Shown here one piece after another: positions 10,688 to 22,277 of a DNA stretch of 64,000 bases. The position numbers were made by a program, and so were the translations under genes. Source of the DNA: Begonia masoniana (taxonomy: Eukaryota > Streptophyta > Magnoliopsida > Cucurbitales > Begoniaceae); contig CM039509.1 of NCBI GenBank assembly GCA_022432975.1, positions 17,917,261 through 17,981,260 of the forward strand, read 5' to 3'. The notes below the pieces were generated by a model. That model saw only the letters and a program-made list of their open reading frames with translations. It was not told the origin of the DNA and searched no databases. Every line of letters begins with the position of its first letter. Positions within the stretch are counted from its first letter, which is position 1.

Positions 10688-10810
10688 ACAGTAAGCTGAA
10701 CAAGTTGACTATCAGAAATAAGTACCCGTTGCCAAGAATCGATGATTTATTCGACTAGCTACAGGGGGCTCGGGTATTTTCTAAGATTGACTTGCGCTCC
10801 GGTTATTACC
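10688..10810 (+). pseudogene. pol: Element A RT segment between the two solo LTRs
   Basis: It resumes RT at the [20 protein letters not shown] region and stops after LRSGYY at the next insertion. A TAG is present after the LF of IDDLF (10756-10758), where related copies have a Gln. Confidence 0.85.
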
Positions 10811-11933
10811 TGTAACAACCCGGGGAGGATCGCCACGAAATTCTTGACTTTACATAAAACTTTAACTCATATTTGAACTCTTTTCTCCTTCTCTTTTTTT
10901 TTCTTTAATAACAGTATACTTAACAGGTCTAAAGAATTCAACTTAATGGTTGGAAAGTTAGTCCCTCGTACATGCTTCCAATCGACGTAGAAGTTGCATG
11001 GGTCTGCATGCATCAACCGATAGACATTGCATCTTCCGGATGGCACGTGCACCCCTCATGACTCATTTAAACACCTATCGGCAGATGCGAATACTCGCAT
11101 CGACCGACGATCACGTGCATCTCGTGTGACCAATTTAAAACATCCACCGATAGACATGTGAAATTCACGTGTTCATCTATGACATCTTCTGATAGCTTAC
11201 AAGCTCTATATCATCCGATCACTAAACGACAAGTTATTATTTACATCATCCGGCGAGGGAATATACTTCATCTTCCGGTGAAATAAGGAAACATCATCTG
11301 ATGGACATGTGCTCCCCACGTGCATATTTAAAACATGACCCGGTCACTAAACGACAAGGAAACCCTCACATCGTCCGATGGCCAAACACTCTACATCTGC
11401 CGATCGCTAGACGACAAAATAACCCTTTCATTATCCAATGGCTTAAACACTCTACATCTGCCGATGAAGGACATACTACATCTTCCGGTGACGTCATTCG
11501 GAAGACTCAATCGTTCTATTTCTATCATTTGACATCTGCCGATAACGTCAGCCGGATGAATGCCTCATCCAACTCCTATCTTACGGCAGTAAAACACTAT
11601 AATCATCAAACAACCTCATCCAACAGAGAATACTACAACTCACTCAAACCTTAACCTGGGAATTATAAACCCTAATTAGTGAAAACCATGTCCCATACAA
11701 GATACACATAGCGGAAGGCTTAAACAAAACAGACCATTCAATGATCCTTAAAATCGTTAACAGACTCTGAAGTCAAACCATTAAAAATCCAAATCTCATT
11801 GTTATAAGAAAACTCTATTCTACTTAGTCATCTGTTTATCATAAACTTCTCTGACTTACTATGGGTATAACCAGGGTACTTGATCGCTTATCCAGCCTTC
11901 ACTGTCACACTGAGCATCCTCCAGCAACCAAGC

Positions 11934-11980
11934 TTAAACATCTTCATTGACCTTTAGTTCCTCACCTGAAAACTCGTCAC
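11934..11980 (-). other. Candidate LTR exon 3 (minus solo LTR), acidic tail
   Basis: It follows GATGTAG on the minus strand and reads GDEFSGEELKVNEDV then TAA in phase 1. Confidence 0.35.
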
Positions 11981-12124
11981 CTACATCATAAGGTTTAAAC
12001 TATAAGCCTAATGCTTAGTAAGGAATGCAACACTACATGGATGTATGAATGCATAATTTGAGAAAAACACATGCTCATAAGTCTTCTCTTGTTCATGTCT
12101 TTGCTCGTAATCATCATTCGTAAT

Positions 12125-12228
12125 CATTGATCATATTCATCATTCATAATCATTGATCATATTCATCATTCATAGTCATTGATCATATTCATCATTCATA
12201 ATCATTGATCATATTCTTTGTTTAGGTT
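12125..12228. repeat. 26-bp tandem repeat, about four copies
   Basis: CATTGATCAT recurs at 12125, 12151, 12177 and 12203, within the unit CATTGATCATATTCATCATT plus six bases. Confidence 0.85.
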
Positions 12229-12689
12229 GTGTGGACCAAGAGAGGATTTGTGCCGGTAAAGGGGGTTCGACAGTGAGTTTGATCTTGTTCCCTACTGCGG
12301 GTCGTATTCATATGTCCTTCTTTGGACTGTGACATACGCCGAACCGCCCCCAACCCTCACTTAATCCACGTTGCATAAATCTTATATATACACATATACA
12401 TACATATCTTGTTCATGGAAAACATGCGTTAAAATATTTTCTTATGCTTGAGAAACATTCATGATGCATGAACATGAGAACTTTTAACTCATCAAACTAT
12501 GACAAGGATCATACCAGAGCAGACAACTTCACATTCACTAAAAGGTCATCACATGGTGTAACTCGCAACATACATAAATCCTTCAAGTGCAGACAAGCTC
12601 ATAATCATAAGGCAAACGTTAGACATCTCAACCTAGTACTCCCATGATGTAGGGCTCTATTAGTCGAAAATCTTATTACATTCACTTAC

Positions 12690-12735
12690 CTGGTCTCCTT
12701 AGCACTTGAGCTCCTTTCTCTTCAAACTTCTTCAC
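12690..12735 (-). other. Candidate LTR exon 2 (minus solo LTR)
   Basis: It is bounded on the minus strand by TTTAG and GTAAGTGAATG. It is open in phase 1 over 15 codons, ending QVLRRP plus one base, which resembles the GVLRTS end of element D. Confidence 0.35.
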
Positions 12736-13394
12736 CTAAACATTTACATTGCAGTAGTTAAAACAAAATCCTAATAGTTCTAATCTCGAGTTATCCTAAA
12801 ATCTAATAGCTAAGAGTCCTTCCCGAGTTCTTAGTTTAATACTCAATGTAACCCGAAATCCCAAAATCAAAACAGACGGATTTGATAATGATAACTCAGG
12901 GTTGGTTGTTTTAAATGTCCAGAATCGATTCGTAATGACATTACCAATCTCGGGTTTCAAAATGTTCTTATCAATACTCGGCCATTGAAGAATCCAAAAC
13001 TTCAATACAGAGCTGAAAAACTGGGCTAATAAACTAACAGATAACCACATTGTTAAACCCGTACCTCGAGCACAAAGTAGCCGAGAAGCAGCAAGGAAAC
13101 CGCTCGCCGAAGGAAGGATTTTCAGCTGATAGAGAGCGAGAGCTTGGGAGAGAAGAAATCGCCGGAAGTTGGGGTTGTCGGCTACAGTGGTTTAAATGAG
13201 GTTTGAATCCTTTCCTTTTTCTTTAAATACTGGCCTCAATCCTCCATTATTACAACTTTGCCACTCAACCTAGTTTAGATCCACATGTGATTAATTAAGC
13301 TTGGCATAAATCCTAAACTACGAAGATTAAATATTTATGACCGTTAATACAGTTAAGAAAATCACCTAGCCGTTGACTCGGGTGTTACATTACC

Positions 13395-14336
13395 AGTTGA
13401 AGGTTAGAGCAGATGATATTCCAAAGACCGCCTTCAGGACCCGGTACGGACACTACGAGTTCTTGGTGATGTCGTTCGGGTTAACTAATGCTCCGGCTGC
13501 ATTTATGGACTTGATGAACAGGATATTCCAGGACTTCTTGGATAAATTTGTAATCATCTTCATCGACGACATCCTGGTTTACTCCAGAAGTGAGGCCGAG
13601 CAAGAGGAGCACTTGGCAATTGTGCTGTCAACTCTGAAACAGCACCAGTTGTATGCAAAACTGTCGAAGTGCGAGTTCTAGTTGAGCAAGATTAACTTCC
13701 TAGGCCATGTGGTGTCGGCAGAAGGAGTGTCCGTGGATCCAGCCAAGATTCTAGCAGTGAAATAATGGCCAAGGCCGAGGAATACCAGTGAGGTACGGAG
13801 CTTTATCGGGTTAGCTAGTTATTACAAAAAGTTTATCAAAGGATTTTCGGTGATAGCGAAACCTATGACCAGCTTAACGAGGAAGGAAATCAAGTTCAAG
13901 TGGTCTGAAGCATGTGAGGTGAGCTTTCAGACACTTAAGCAGAAATTAACCACTGCTCCTCTGTTAGTATTGCCAGTTGAAGACGGTAAATTCAGCGTAT
14001 ACTGTGATGCGTCAAAGATTGGCCTGGGATGTGTACTAATGCAAGAATGGAAAGTAGTGACATACGCATCCCGATAATTGAAAAACCACGAGCAAAACTA
14101 CCCTACTCACGACCTTGAGTTAGCGGCGGTTGTATTTGCGCTGAAGGTATGGAGACACCACCTATATGGACAATCATGTGAGGTGTTTTCTGATCACAAG
14201 AGTTTGAAGTACCTCTTTACTCAGAAAGAGTTGAATATGAGGCAGAGACGATGGTTAGAATTTGTGAAAGATTACGATGTTGAGATCAAATACCACCCTG
14301 GTAAAGCTAATGTTGTAGCTGATGCACTGAGCAGGA
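13395..14336 (+). pseudogene. pol: Element A RT C-terminal half and RNase H, broken
   Basis: RT resumes at [14 protein letters not shown] and carries the catalytic [10 protein letters not shown] motif (about 13555-13590). A TAG replaces Trp at 13679-13681, and TAA replaces Glu in the VKEWPRPRN region (about 13760). RNase H shows the CDAS, DLELAAV and FSDHKSL acidic positions and ends at ADALSR. Another stop (TAA for Gln) lies at 14075-14077. Confidence 0.85.
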
Positions 14337-15430
14337 TGCCAGCTACTGTACAACCAGTTATGTCGGCCGTATCAATGCCTTTGAGGACGGAGATACAGAA
14401 GTTCGATATGGAGATAGTTTCTGGGCTATCGGCCATACTAGCAGACTTAACCCTACGGCCCACCGTCCTGGACCGAATTAAGGAAGCCCAGAAGAGTAAT
14501 TCAAAGGAGATGGCTGATATGGTGAGCAAGGTACCAATGGCTTCTTCCGATTTCAATTATTCGAGAGATGGTATTCTTAAGTTCAGAGATAGATGGTATG
14601 TTCCGAAAGATGAAGAGTTACGAAAGAGCATCTTGTCGAAAGCCCATTCATCTTCTTTCTCTGTGCATCCTGGAAGCACAAAGTTGTATCAGGACTTGAA
14701 ACTTCACTTCTGGTGGCCGAATATGAAGATGAAGTGGCCAAGTATGTGGAGTCTTGTATGATATGTCAACAAGTCAAAGCTGAACATCAACGACCAAGTG
14801 GAACGCTTCAGCCTCTTCCGATTCCCGAATGGAAGTGGGAGAACATCACAATGGACTTTGTTGTTGGCCTTCCAAGGACAGCTAAAGGCCACAATAGCAT
14901 ATGGGTCATAGTGGATAGATTGACGAAGTCGGCCCATTTTCTACCTGTGAAGACAACGTACTCCATGGATCAGTATGCAGAGCTGTATATTAGCGAGATT
15001 ATTAAACTGCATGGTGTTCCTGTGTCGATCGTCTCAGACCGTGATCCCAGATTCACTTCCAGGTTTTGGAAAAGTTTGCAGAGCTCTTTGGGCACCAAGT
15101 TGGATTTCAGCACGGCGTTTCATCCACAGACGGACGGGCAGTCTGAAAGAACAATCCAAATACTTGAGGATATGCTAAGGTCGTTCGTGCTGGAATTTCA
15201 TGCTCCTTGGAGAATATATTTGCCGCTTGTTGAGTTCGCCTATAACAACAGCTACCAGGCTACAATCGGTATGGCTACGTATGAAGCTCTCTACGGCAGA
15301 AAGTGTAGATCCCCATTGTGTTGGGATGAGGTCGGAGAAACCAAGCTTATCGGCCCTGAGATATTACAGCAGATGTCTGAGGTGATAACTGCTATCAAGC
15401 AACGAATAAAGATTGCTCATAGTCAATAGA
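14337..15430 (+). pseudogene. pol: Element A integrase, zinc-binding and catalytic core, broken
   Basis: Integrase joins element DNA to host DNA. The N-terminal HHCC zinc region is visible (HPGSTK, then CMICQQVK), with a frameshift between WPNMK and the CMIC part at about 14730. The DD(E) core reads MDFVVGLPRT, VSDRDPRF and the region around RTIQILEDML. The frame closes at TAG 15427-15429 in place of the Gln of SRQKSY. Confidence 0.85.
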
Positions 15431-15867
15431 AAAGCTACGCAGACCACAGAAGAAGGGACTTAGAGTTTGCCGAAGGCGATGAAGTATTCCTGAAGGTGTC
15501 GTCTTTCAAGGGCGTAATGAGATTCGGTAAGAAAGGAAAGCTCAGCCCACGGTTCATTGGGCCTTTTCCCATCTTGAAGTGTGTGGGGAGCGTGGCATTC
15601 AGACTACAGTTACCAGCGTCTATGGATGGAGTTCACAATATTTTCCACGTGTCGATGCTAAGGAAATGTGTACGAGATCCAACTCAGATCGTGGAACGGG
15701 TGGACTTTGATATCATGCCGACACTGACATATGAAGAAAGGCCCATACAGATATTGGATACTTCACTCAAGGTGTTGCGCAACAAGGTGGTCCCATTGGT
15801 GAAAGTTTTGTGGCGCAATCATAAGTTTTGTGGCGTTTGGGCCAAATATCCGGAACTCTTTGCTTAA
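15431..15867 (+). pseudogene. pol: Element A integrase C-terminus and damaged chromodomain
   Basis: The GKLSPRFIGPF and LQLPASMDGVHNIFHVSML motifs are the usual integrase tail of chromoviruses, followed by a chromodomain beginning near EERPIQILD. After VLWRNH the related copies read VEEATWER; here that part is lost and replaced by a repeat of the bases AAGTTTTGTGGCG (around 15805 and 15825). The frame then ends at KYPELFA, stop at 15865-15867. Confidence 0.82.
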
Positions 15868-15879
15868 GGAAATTTTGGG

Positions 15880-15907
15880 GACAAAATTTCTGTTAAGGTG
15901 GATGGAA
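15880..15907 (+). other. Element A polypurine tract region
   Basis: Purine-rich sequence (TTAAGGTGGATGGAA) lies directly before the TGTAACACCC start of the 3' LTR and is conserved at the same place in B, C, D and E. Confidence 0.7.
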
Positions 15908-16503
15908 TGTAACACCCGGTATTTTGGCCATGTAATAATCTGTTGAATTATTATATGGATTTAAATTACCATAAATACAATAACTATTTTATTGTAAATT
16001 TTGGAGCATTTAGTGTGGGGAGAACCAAACTAATGTGTAACTAAACTAAACACTAAGTTTAAAATGCATGGAAGGGTAAATCAGGGAGAAATTAAGGTTG
16101 GTGGGAGATAGCCAATGGTTGAGTGGCATCTGGCAACTTGTTGAAGAAGTTAAGTTCCACCTTCTACGTGAAACCCTCTTCATTTCACTTCTCTGCTCTC
16201 TTTCCATTCTCTTCTCGGCACTCTCTCTTCCAATCGACAATCAGCCATCGAAGCTACTTCGATCTCCTCGGCTCCTTTCTGTTTTTCTACTAGGGTAAGC
16301 ATCTTTTAAATGCTAACAAGTTTGGACAAGTTTAAAGTGAGTCTTGGTTGGTGTGAAGGATTGTGATACTTTGGTAAAACTCACTATTTTTGGATGAAAA
16401 CACACCGATTTGTGTTCTAAGGGTTTGAATGAGTTGGAACAAATTCTTCTAACTTATTTGTTAGCATTTGCAGCTTGTTTATTTTCTGAACGTGCATATA
16501 CAG

Positions 16504-16551
16504 GTTCGAGCATTTCCGAGACGTTCAGGACTATCAACTCTGCAGCAACAG
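16504..16551 (+). other. Candidate LTR exon 2 (A 3' LTR)
   Basis: It is bounded by ATACAG and GTAAGTTCATG. Phase 1 reads SSISETFRTINSAAT. Confidence 0.4.
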
Positions 16552-17040
16552 GTAAGTTCATGAGTTTAGATTTGGCCCTTAAGGCCCTACAATACGGAGG
16601 TACTAGGTTTTATGTTGTCGAGATTTCTGTTGGGTAGTTAAACCATAGGTTATGTTTTAGGTTAAGTGTGTTCTGTTTTATATCCTGCTTATTATTATGT
16701 TGCCTGTCTATGAATGTTCATGCATACACGTTTTTCCCTGAAAGTCATGAAAATGTTTTCTGCACACGGTTTGAAGTTAAGTAAGATAAAACCTGTAATG
16801 AAATGTATGGTTAAGTGTGGACGAGGACTGGCATCCTGTCATGTACTCCTGTTATGTCCTGTTGTGGCATGTACTCCTGTTGCGCCAGCTCTTCTTCCCA
16901 CTTATATCATCCTGTCCAGTGAAATGTAATGTAATGTAATGTAACGTTCATGTATTTGAAAATGTTCATGCATAGCATATGCACACTGCATTCCATGTTC
17001 TTACTGAGCTCTAGGCTCATAAATGAACTCCCTATTGTAG

Positions 17041-17093
17041 GTACGGATACTCCAGATGAGGACCTTGTGCCTCAAAATGACGAGCTGATGTAG
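17041..17093 (+). other. Candidate LTR exon 3 (A 3' LTR), acidic tail
   Basis: It follows ATTGTAG and reads the same 17-residue acidic tail as the 5' LTR copy. Confidence 0.4.
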
Positions 17094-17671
17094 TTGGAGG
17101 ATCGAGCTCACGGGGTTTGGTTGCTGCAGTCAGACAAGAGTTAATCCTGTGAGAATGTGTTTTCTGAAGTTATGTCCATTATTGTACCATCTTTTGAAGT
17201 TTTAAAACATTTGAAATGTAGGTCCAGTTCTGTACTACTTCGTGGCTTGTAAAACGATGTATGGAACCTGTATTGATGTTTAAAACCTCTGTATTTGACA
17301 ATTGAATTATGTTTTGAAGTATTCTGAAATTTTTTTGGAATATTTTCTGTTAGTCTGTGCATAGATAGTTTCTGGTTTTAGAGCTATCCATGTAGTGTGA
17401 TCTTTCTTAAGTTTCTGTCATGTTTTTTGTTGTGTTCCAGATCCATGTTTTGATGTGGTCCGAGAAATCTAGGACTTCTATGTCTGTTTTAAGCTCTCTG
17501 TCTATATGTTTTCCTGTCAAAAGTTGTAAATTTTGCCTTTAAAACTACGTCTAAACTTCATCTACCAATAGATACTGTACATGTTTTGCCTTATTCCCAT
17601 CCACCGCCAAACAGTGGTTCTGTCATAGGTTATCCCTCCTGCCGATTCCGTTTACTGCCTATATCTGCCGA

Positions 17672-17830
17672 TGACGTCATCACATCTTCCGATGACGTCA
17701 TCACCTGCTGCCGATTACGTCTACTACCTGTATCTGCCGGTGACGTCATCCATCTTCCGGCTGACAACATCACCTTCTGCCGATTATGTTTACTATCTGT
17801 ATCTGCCGATGATGTCATCCACATCATCCG
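17672..17830. promoter_or_regulatory. TGACGTCA palindrome cluster in the A 3' LTR
   Basis: Exact TGACGTCA copies lie at 17672-17679, 17693-17700 and 17741-17748, with the variants TGACAACA and TGATGTCA downstream, all next to CTGCCG or CTTCCG. The equivalent cluster in the 5' LTR is at 3587-3800. Confidence 0.5.
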
Positions 17831-18199
17831 GCCACGCCATCTGCCTAAATCTTCTGGTATCGTTTCTGCTTGCATCCACTGATTCCACTCGGTGCCTGCT
17901 TCTTCCGTCAACGCCTTATGCCAATTTAAGTCCTCTTTAATGTCCCTGTCTTCCTGCTTTCCCTCAGTCACCCTTCCTGCATTTCGGTTTCTTCTGCTAT
18001 CCATTATTGAAACATGTTTTGTTTTTAACTCCAGAGAACCCCCTCCCCGTCAATGTTTTAAAAGTATAATGTTCAAACTCTGTGAAGCTTTAAAGTTTGT
18101 AAACGTTCTGTTCCCTGATAAAAAAAATATATATCTTGTTTTATGTTAAATGTCCAGAGTGATGGCTCCTCGTCCCCGACCGGGTCGGGGGTCGTCACA

Positions 18200-18511
18200 T
18201 ATATAATCTTGCTTCTTAGAAAAATGTTACATAAACTTAGCTAATCATATGACGTGTCATTATAGGACACTGAAAGAATAAAAAATCTTGAATCGTCATA
18301 AATACAGTAAAATAAGTTAAGCATATGATACGTGTCCTTACAATATATTACTCTCAAGGAGAACACACGAAGTATGTTCTCAACTGGTTTGATCTGCAAA
18401 ATCTGAAGTCTGTTAGCACGCCATTGGGTGCTCATTTTAAACTGTCGAAGTTGCAAACTCCGGAGAATGAATCAAAAAACTAGTTTATGGCAAAAAAAAT
18501 TTATGTAAACA
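18200..18511 (+). pseudogene. pol: Ty1/copia element G, reverse transcriptase C-terminal part
   Basis: Between A and E lies copia RT. The clear part is the stretch ending LQNLKSVSTPLGAHFKLSK (about 18390-18450), followed by a stop and the start of the next motif. The first ~150 bases fit the region after YVDD but are more decayed. The RT reading resumes at 55099, after E, as IFGCIMYATISTRLDLAYVI, which proves the two pieces were joined before E inserted. Confidence 0.8.
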
Positions 18512-19159
18512 TGTGACAGTCCCCGACCCGATCGGGTCCGAGGAGCCATAACTCCGGGACATTCAAAACGGGGACTATATTTTTTTTTTTAATAAAAAAA
18601 CTGAATCTTTAGAACGAACCCTTAAAACTTTACACAGAGAGAGAACATTCTCTGGATTGAGGGCTGGATAGACATGATTAAAATTCGGACTTCAGAAATA
18701 AATGGCAGGAGTAAAACAGGGAGACAGAACATTTTGAACGTAAAATAAAGCTGGGTGGGCGACGGCCATGCAGAGGAAATTGTGATAAAATACATGCAGT
18801 GACAATAAATAAGAAATATAAGCTGGGCGGAAGACGTTGGCAGTAGACGAAGCAGAAAAATGTAAGCAAACTGGGCCGGTGATATAAACTAGCAGCGGAT
18901 GTGAATAAGACAAAAGTGAACAGTGGCAGCAGTAGATGCAAATAAACAAAAGAGAACGGTGGATGTGAATTACAGACTACTATTCACCGGGGGATGTGAA
19001 CTACAGACTACTATTCACCAGGGGATGTGAACTACAGACTACTGTTCACCGGGGGATGTGAACTACAGATTACTGTTCACCGGCGGATGTGAACTACAGA
19101 CTACTGTTCACCGGGGGATGTGAACTACAGACTACTGTTCACTGGTGGATGTGAACTAC
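18512..19159 (-). repeat. Element E 3' LTR, distal part (left of element C)
   Basis: On the + strand it begins TGTGACAGTCCCCGACCCG and matches 52572 onward of the 5' LTR. It ends in a 31-bp tandem array where C inserted. The rest of this LTR is 45955-47751. Confidence 0.9.
18958..19159. repeat. 31-bp minisatellite in the E 3' LTR (about six units before element C)
   Basis: Units follow GGGGGATGTGAACTACAGAC plus TACTGTTCACC. Three more units follow after C (45950-46040). The 5' LTR has a longer array (53020-53400). Confidence 0.9.
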
Positions 19160-20542
19160 TGTGACAGCCCAAAACCAGAACCAGATCAGAGTCCGAGATC
19201 CAAGTCGTCACTCCAGGACAGAAAACGGATAACGGTGACTATAAATTTTTTTTTGAACAGACAGCGTTACTGGAACAAAAGGACGGAAAAACGTTTACCA
19301 AATGCACTAGACAACTTATGAAAACCAACTGAGCTTTTAGGACATCACAGAAGAAAAGAAATAAAATGACAGAAGACGTGTACTATCAATGCAAAACCCT
19401 AAACATAAAATTTTACAGAAAGGGAGGGACTACGGTGATTAACAAATATTCAGAATCACAGAGAAAGAGAAACAGGAACTAACTCAGAGCTGAGATTACA
19501 GGAATGAGTGACTAAAATGAAGAAACGGAATTAAGCAGGAAAAACAGAAAGAACAGGAATAAACTGAGGCAAACAGAAGAAATTTAAAGCTGGGCGGAAG
19601 ACGTAGGCAGAGAACTGGCGGAAGACTTAGTTTAAAAAAAGGGCAGCGGTGGATTCAGATACGACAAAAAAAAATGAACAGGGTTCAGCAGAAGAGGCTG
19701 AGTAAAACTGGGCGGAAGAGGTGGTGACGTCAGTCGGAAGATGGGTGACATCAGGCAGAGGATACAGACAGCAGACAGAATTCGGATGAGGTGATGACGT
19801 CAGCCGAAGATGAATGACATCAACCGGAAGATACAGACAACAGATGAGATCGGATGAGGTGATGACGTCAGCCGAAAGATGGATGACGTCAGCCAGAAGA
19901 TACAGACAACATCGGATGAGATGAAGACGTCATCAAATGAGATAATTGAACTGGGCGGTGGAGGTGGGTGACGTCACCGGTGGATATACACTTAAACAGC
20001 AGTGGACGGATCGGATGATATAGTCTAAAAGGGGCAGAGTTTGACAACTTTTAACAGAAAGACATACGGGCAGGGAGCATCAAAACAGAAGGCATAAGGG
20101 TTTCAAACCTTCAAAACCGGATTCAAAACAAGATTTTTGAAACACACTTTGCAGATGATAGATTTCAACTGACAGATTTAAGAAAGACAGACTGCATGGA
20201 TAGCTCTAGAATTCGAGACCATCCATGCAAACCTTAAAACAGGAAAATATTCTAAAACATTTCAGAACATTCAGGACATAAGTTCAACTGTCAAATTCAG
20301 TGATTTCTAAAGCTGAGACATCAGAACTTGTACATTGTTCTAAAAGTAAAACCTCTGAATTAGTACATAACCTAACATGCAATTGCAGAATCTACCAAAA
20401 GAAGAGTTTTTACAGAATTTACAACACAACCAGAACTTCCAGAAGACTTTACAGATATAGACATTACAGAAAACTTAAACCTCGAGTTAGAATTTGTCTG
20501 GCTGCAGCAACCACACCCCCATGAGCTCGATGCACCAGCCAC

Positions 20543-20589
20543 CTATTTATCAGACTGAGGCACGAAGTCTTCATTTTCGAGTTCAGTAC
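20543..20589 (-). other. Candidate LTR exon 3 (C 3' LTR), acidic tail
   Basis: It follows GATGTAG on the minus strand and reads GTELENEDFVPQSDK then TAG in phase 1. The 5' LTR copy reads GTEPENEDFVPQSDE. Confidence 0.4.
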
Positions 20590-21194
20590 CTACATCGGGG
20601 AATTAACCTATGAGTCTAAAACTCAGTAAGAACATATATATATATATATATATGCAGTGATGCAACATGCTATGCATGCGGTTTTCAGAATACAGTGACA
20701 GTACAGAACATTACGTTTCAGTGGCAGAGGGGTATAAGTGGGGCTTATAGGGAAACTGGCAACAATAAGGTGCATTTTCAGGCACATTCAGACATTCAGT
20801 AGTTTTTCAGAATCCCAGGGAGGGATAAAACCAGAGGGTCCTTGGCAAGGACAATTTTTCAGAATCACAGGGAGGGATAAAACCAGAGGGCCAGTCCCCG
20901 TCCCACACTTAACCAATACATTACATTCAGATTCTGTTTTATCTTTCTTAACTTCAAAATCGTGTACAGAAAACATTGTTTTGCATGAACTTTCGGGAAA
21001 ACGTGTATGCATGAAGTTTCACAATGCTTAACTTGAAACAGCAGTTAACAGAATAATACAACAGAATCTAGAGAGAAAACAGATAACTCAGAACTTAACT
21101 CTAACTTTCTCTACCCGAAACCTCCCGACAGAAGAATAACCTAGAGTCTCCGTGATGTAGGGCCTTAAGGGCCAACCTACGGATATGAACTTAC

Positions 21195-21247
21195 CTGTGG
21201 TCCGAAATGCAACAAGCTTGAACGCACGAGCACTGTGGTTCACGAAC
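21195..21247 (-). other. Candidate LTR exon 2 (C 3' LTR)
   Basis: It is bounded on the minus strand by CTATAG and GTAAGTTCAT. It has 17 open codons ending LVAFRTT plus one base. Confidence 0.4.
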
Positions 21248-21639
21248 CTATAGCATGCATAAACGGACATTAACTGTAATACCCGGCTCGTACGGATTTT
21301 GGATTTAATATATTATATTAATATTTTATTATATATATGGCATTTTTGGTAAATATGTCAAATCAGATCCGTTTTACAAAAAGAAAGCGTCATTACGATC
21401 CTAACAAATAATATGAATTTTAAAGAATTTACGAGAATTTTCGGAATAATAACGCTATATTTCGAGTAATTAAGCTTCTCGTAATATGAACGACGTTTTA
21501 GTAAAAATAGTAAACGGGGTCCGTTTTGCGAACGGACAGTTTTAAAAGAACTCAAATAATAAAGTTGGAGTTATTGCCAAAATAATGAAATTTAGAGAAC
21601 CCGAATCGATGAACGATTAACGAAACGAAGGACGAAACT

Positions 21640-21648
21640 TATATAAAA
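21640..21648 (+). promoter_or_regulatory. TATA-like box of the B 5' LTR
   Basis: TATATAAAAT stands about 365 bp into the LTR, upstream of a pyrimidine-rich leader, and is repeated at the same place in the 3' LTR. Assignment is by composition and position only. Confidence 0.45.
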
Positions 21649-22232
21649 TTAAGGGAAAGGGCAATTTTGTAATTTATCAAATCAATTTTTAACTTAAAAT
21701 GACAAACCTCTTTATTTCTTCTCCATTTTCACCCTGTTCTTCACGCAACACCAGAGAGTTTCTCTCTTCCTCCCTCACGCGAACCGTCGACGTTTTCCTC
21801 CAATCTGACCTCCGTTCGTTCCGTTTTCTTCGTGCTTTCTCCTCCAATCGACGCTCTAGGTATGAATCTATAGTTTTAGAACGTTTATTTTGAGTTTTAC
21901 GGAGTTTGAACAATTAGGGTTTCGTTAGGTTTCGTTTAAAAGTCGAGATTTATGGCTCGAAATTGATAGATTGTTATAGTTTACGAACGTATTGCACGTA
22001 TTAAGCGTTATTGGAAGAAGTTAGGACGATTTAGGAGAAATGTTAAATTTGTAAATTTCGGGTTTTCGGAAAACTCGTAAATTGGATTTCGGGGTATCGA
22101 GCGTAGATTAATGGATTTAATGCCTCGATAAGTTAAGTTGGAACGTTAGGAAATTCCTTAGTTAAGGTTTTGTAAATTTGGACGATCGATAGCTTAAATT
22201 AGTTTTAACGTCGATATTGTGTTTTGCTTCAG

Positions 22233-22277
22233 ACAAACAACGCTCGTGGACGGAGCTTGAGCTGCTTTGGACACGAG
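22233..22277 (+). other. Candidate LTR exon 2 (B 5' LTR), 45 nt
   Basis: It is bounded by TTTTGCTTCAG and GTAAGTTCTCG, both close to plant splice consensus. Phase 1 reads KQRSWTELELLWTR plus one base. The 3' LTR copy is 29368-29412. Confidence 0.5.

Larger units (their letters stand above)
10811..13389 (-). mobile_element. Solo LTR, minus orientation (2579 bp), of a divergent Ty3/gypsy family
   Basis: A perfect 5-bp duplication TTACC flanks it (10806-10810 and 13390-13394). Read on the minus strand it starts TGTAACACCCGAG and ends CGGGTTGTTACA. Minus-strand landmarks are a leader with pyrimidine-rich stretches near 13100-13200, the donor at 12690/12689, and a tail exon at 11934-11980. One TGACGTCA is at 11489-11496, with related degenerate motifs between 11000 and 11580. 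There is no internal region. Confidence 0.85.
2297..18199 (+). mobile_element. Element A: degenerate Ty3/gypsy chromovirus-type retrotransposon with three nested insertions
   Basis: The 5' LTR (from 2297, its first ~463 bp lying outside the window beyond F) and the 3' LTR (15908-18199) bracket a PBS, gag, PR, RT, RNaseH, IN and chromodomain in + orientation. The pol reading is interrupted by a Cassandra composite (6133-8093), a + solo LTR (8108-10687) and a - solo LTR (10811-13389), each flanked by a 5-bp duplication, and the pol sequence resumes exactly after each. Stops and frameshifts make it non-functional. The base run TATAT follows the 3' LTR and is the predicted target duplication. A interrupts copia element G at about its YVDD motif. 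Confidence 0.9.
15908..18199 (+). repeat. Element A 3' LTR (2292 bp)
   Basis: It runs from TGTAACACCCGG to GGGTCGTCACA. Candidate exon 2 is 16504-16551, exon 3 is 17041-17093, and TGACGTCA palindromes lie at 17672, 17693 and 17741. It differs from the 5' LTR by scattered substitutions and small indels, for example loss of one TGACGTCA copy present near 3608. Confidence 0.92.
19160..21274 (-). repeat. Element C 3' LTR, part 1 (left of element B)
   Basis: On the + strand it begins TGTGACAGCCCAAAACCAG and matches 35972-37997 and 45323-45480 of the 5' LTR. TGACGTCA and near variants lie between 19720 and 19990. The LTR resumes at 30868. Confidence 0.9.

Noticed and set aside
12121..12230. Possible CRISPR-like regular repeat
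   Set aside because: Units are directly abutting 26-bp tandem repeats without spacers, in a plant LTR.
18678..18949. Leu/Phe-rich minus frames, repeated at 52736-53007
   Set aside because: They fall in the E LTR next to the minisatellite; two overlapping frames with drift between LTR copies give no sign of selection.
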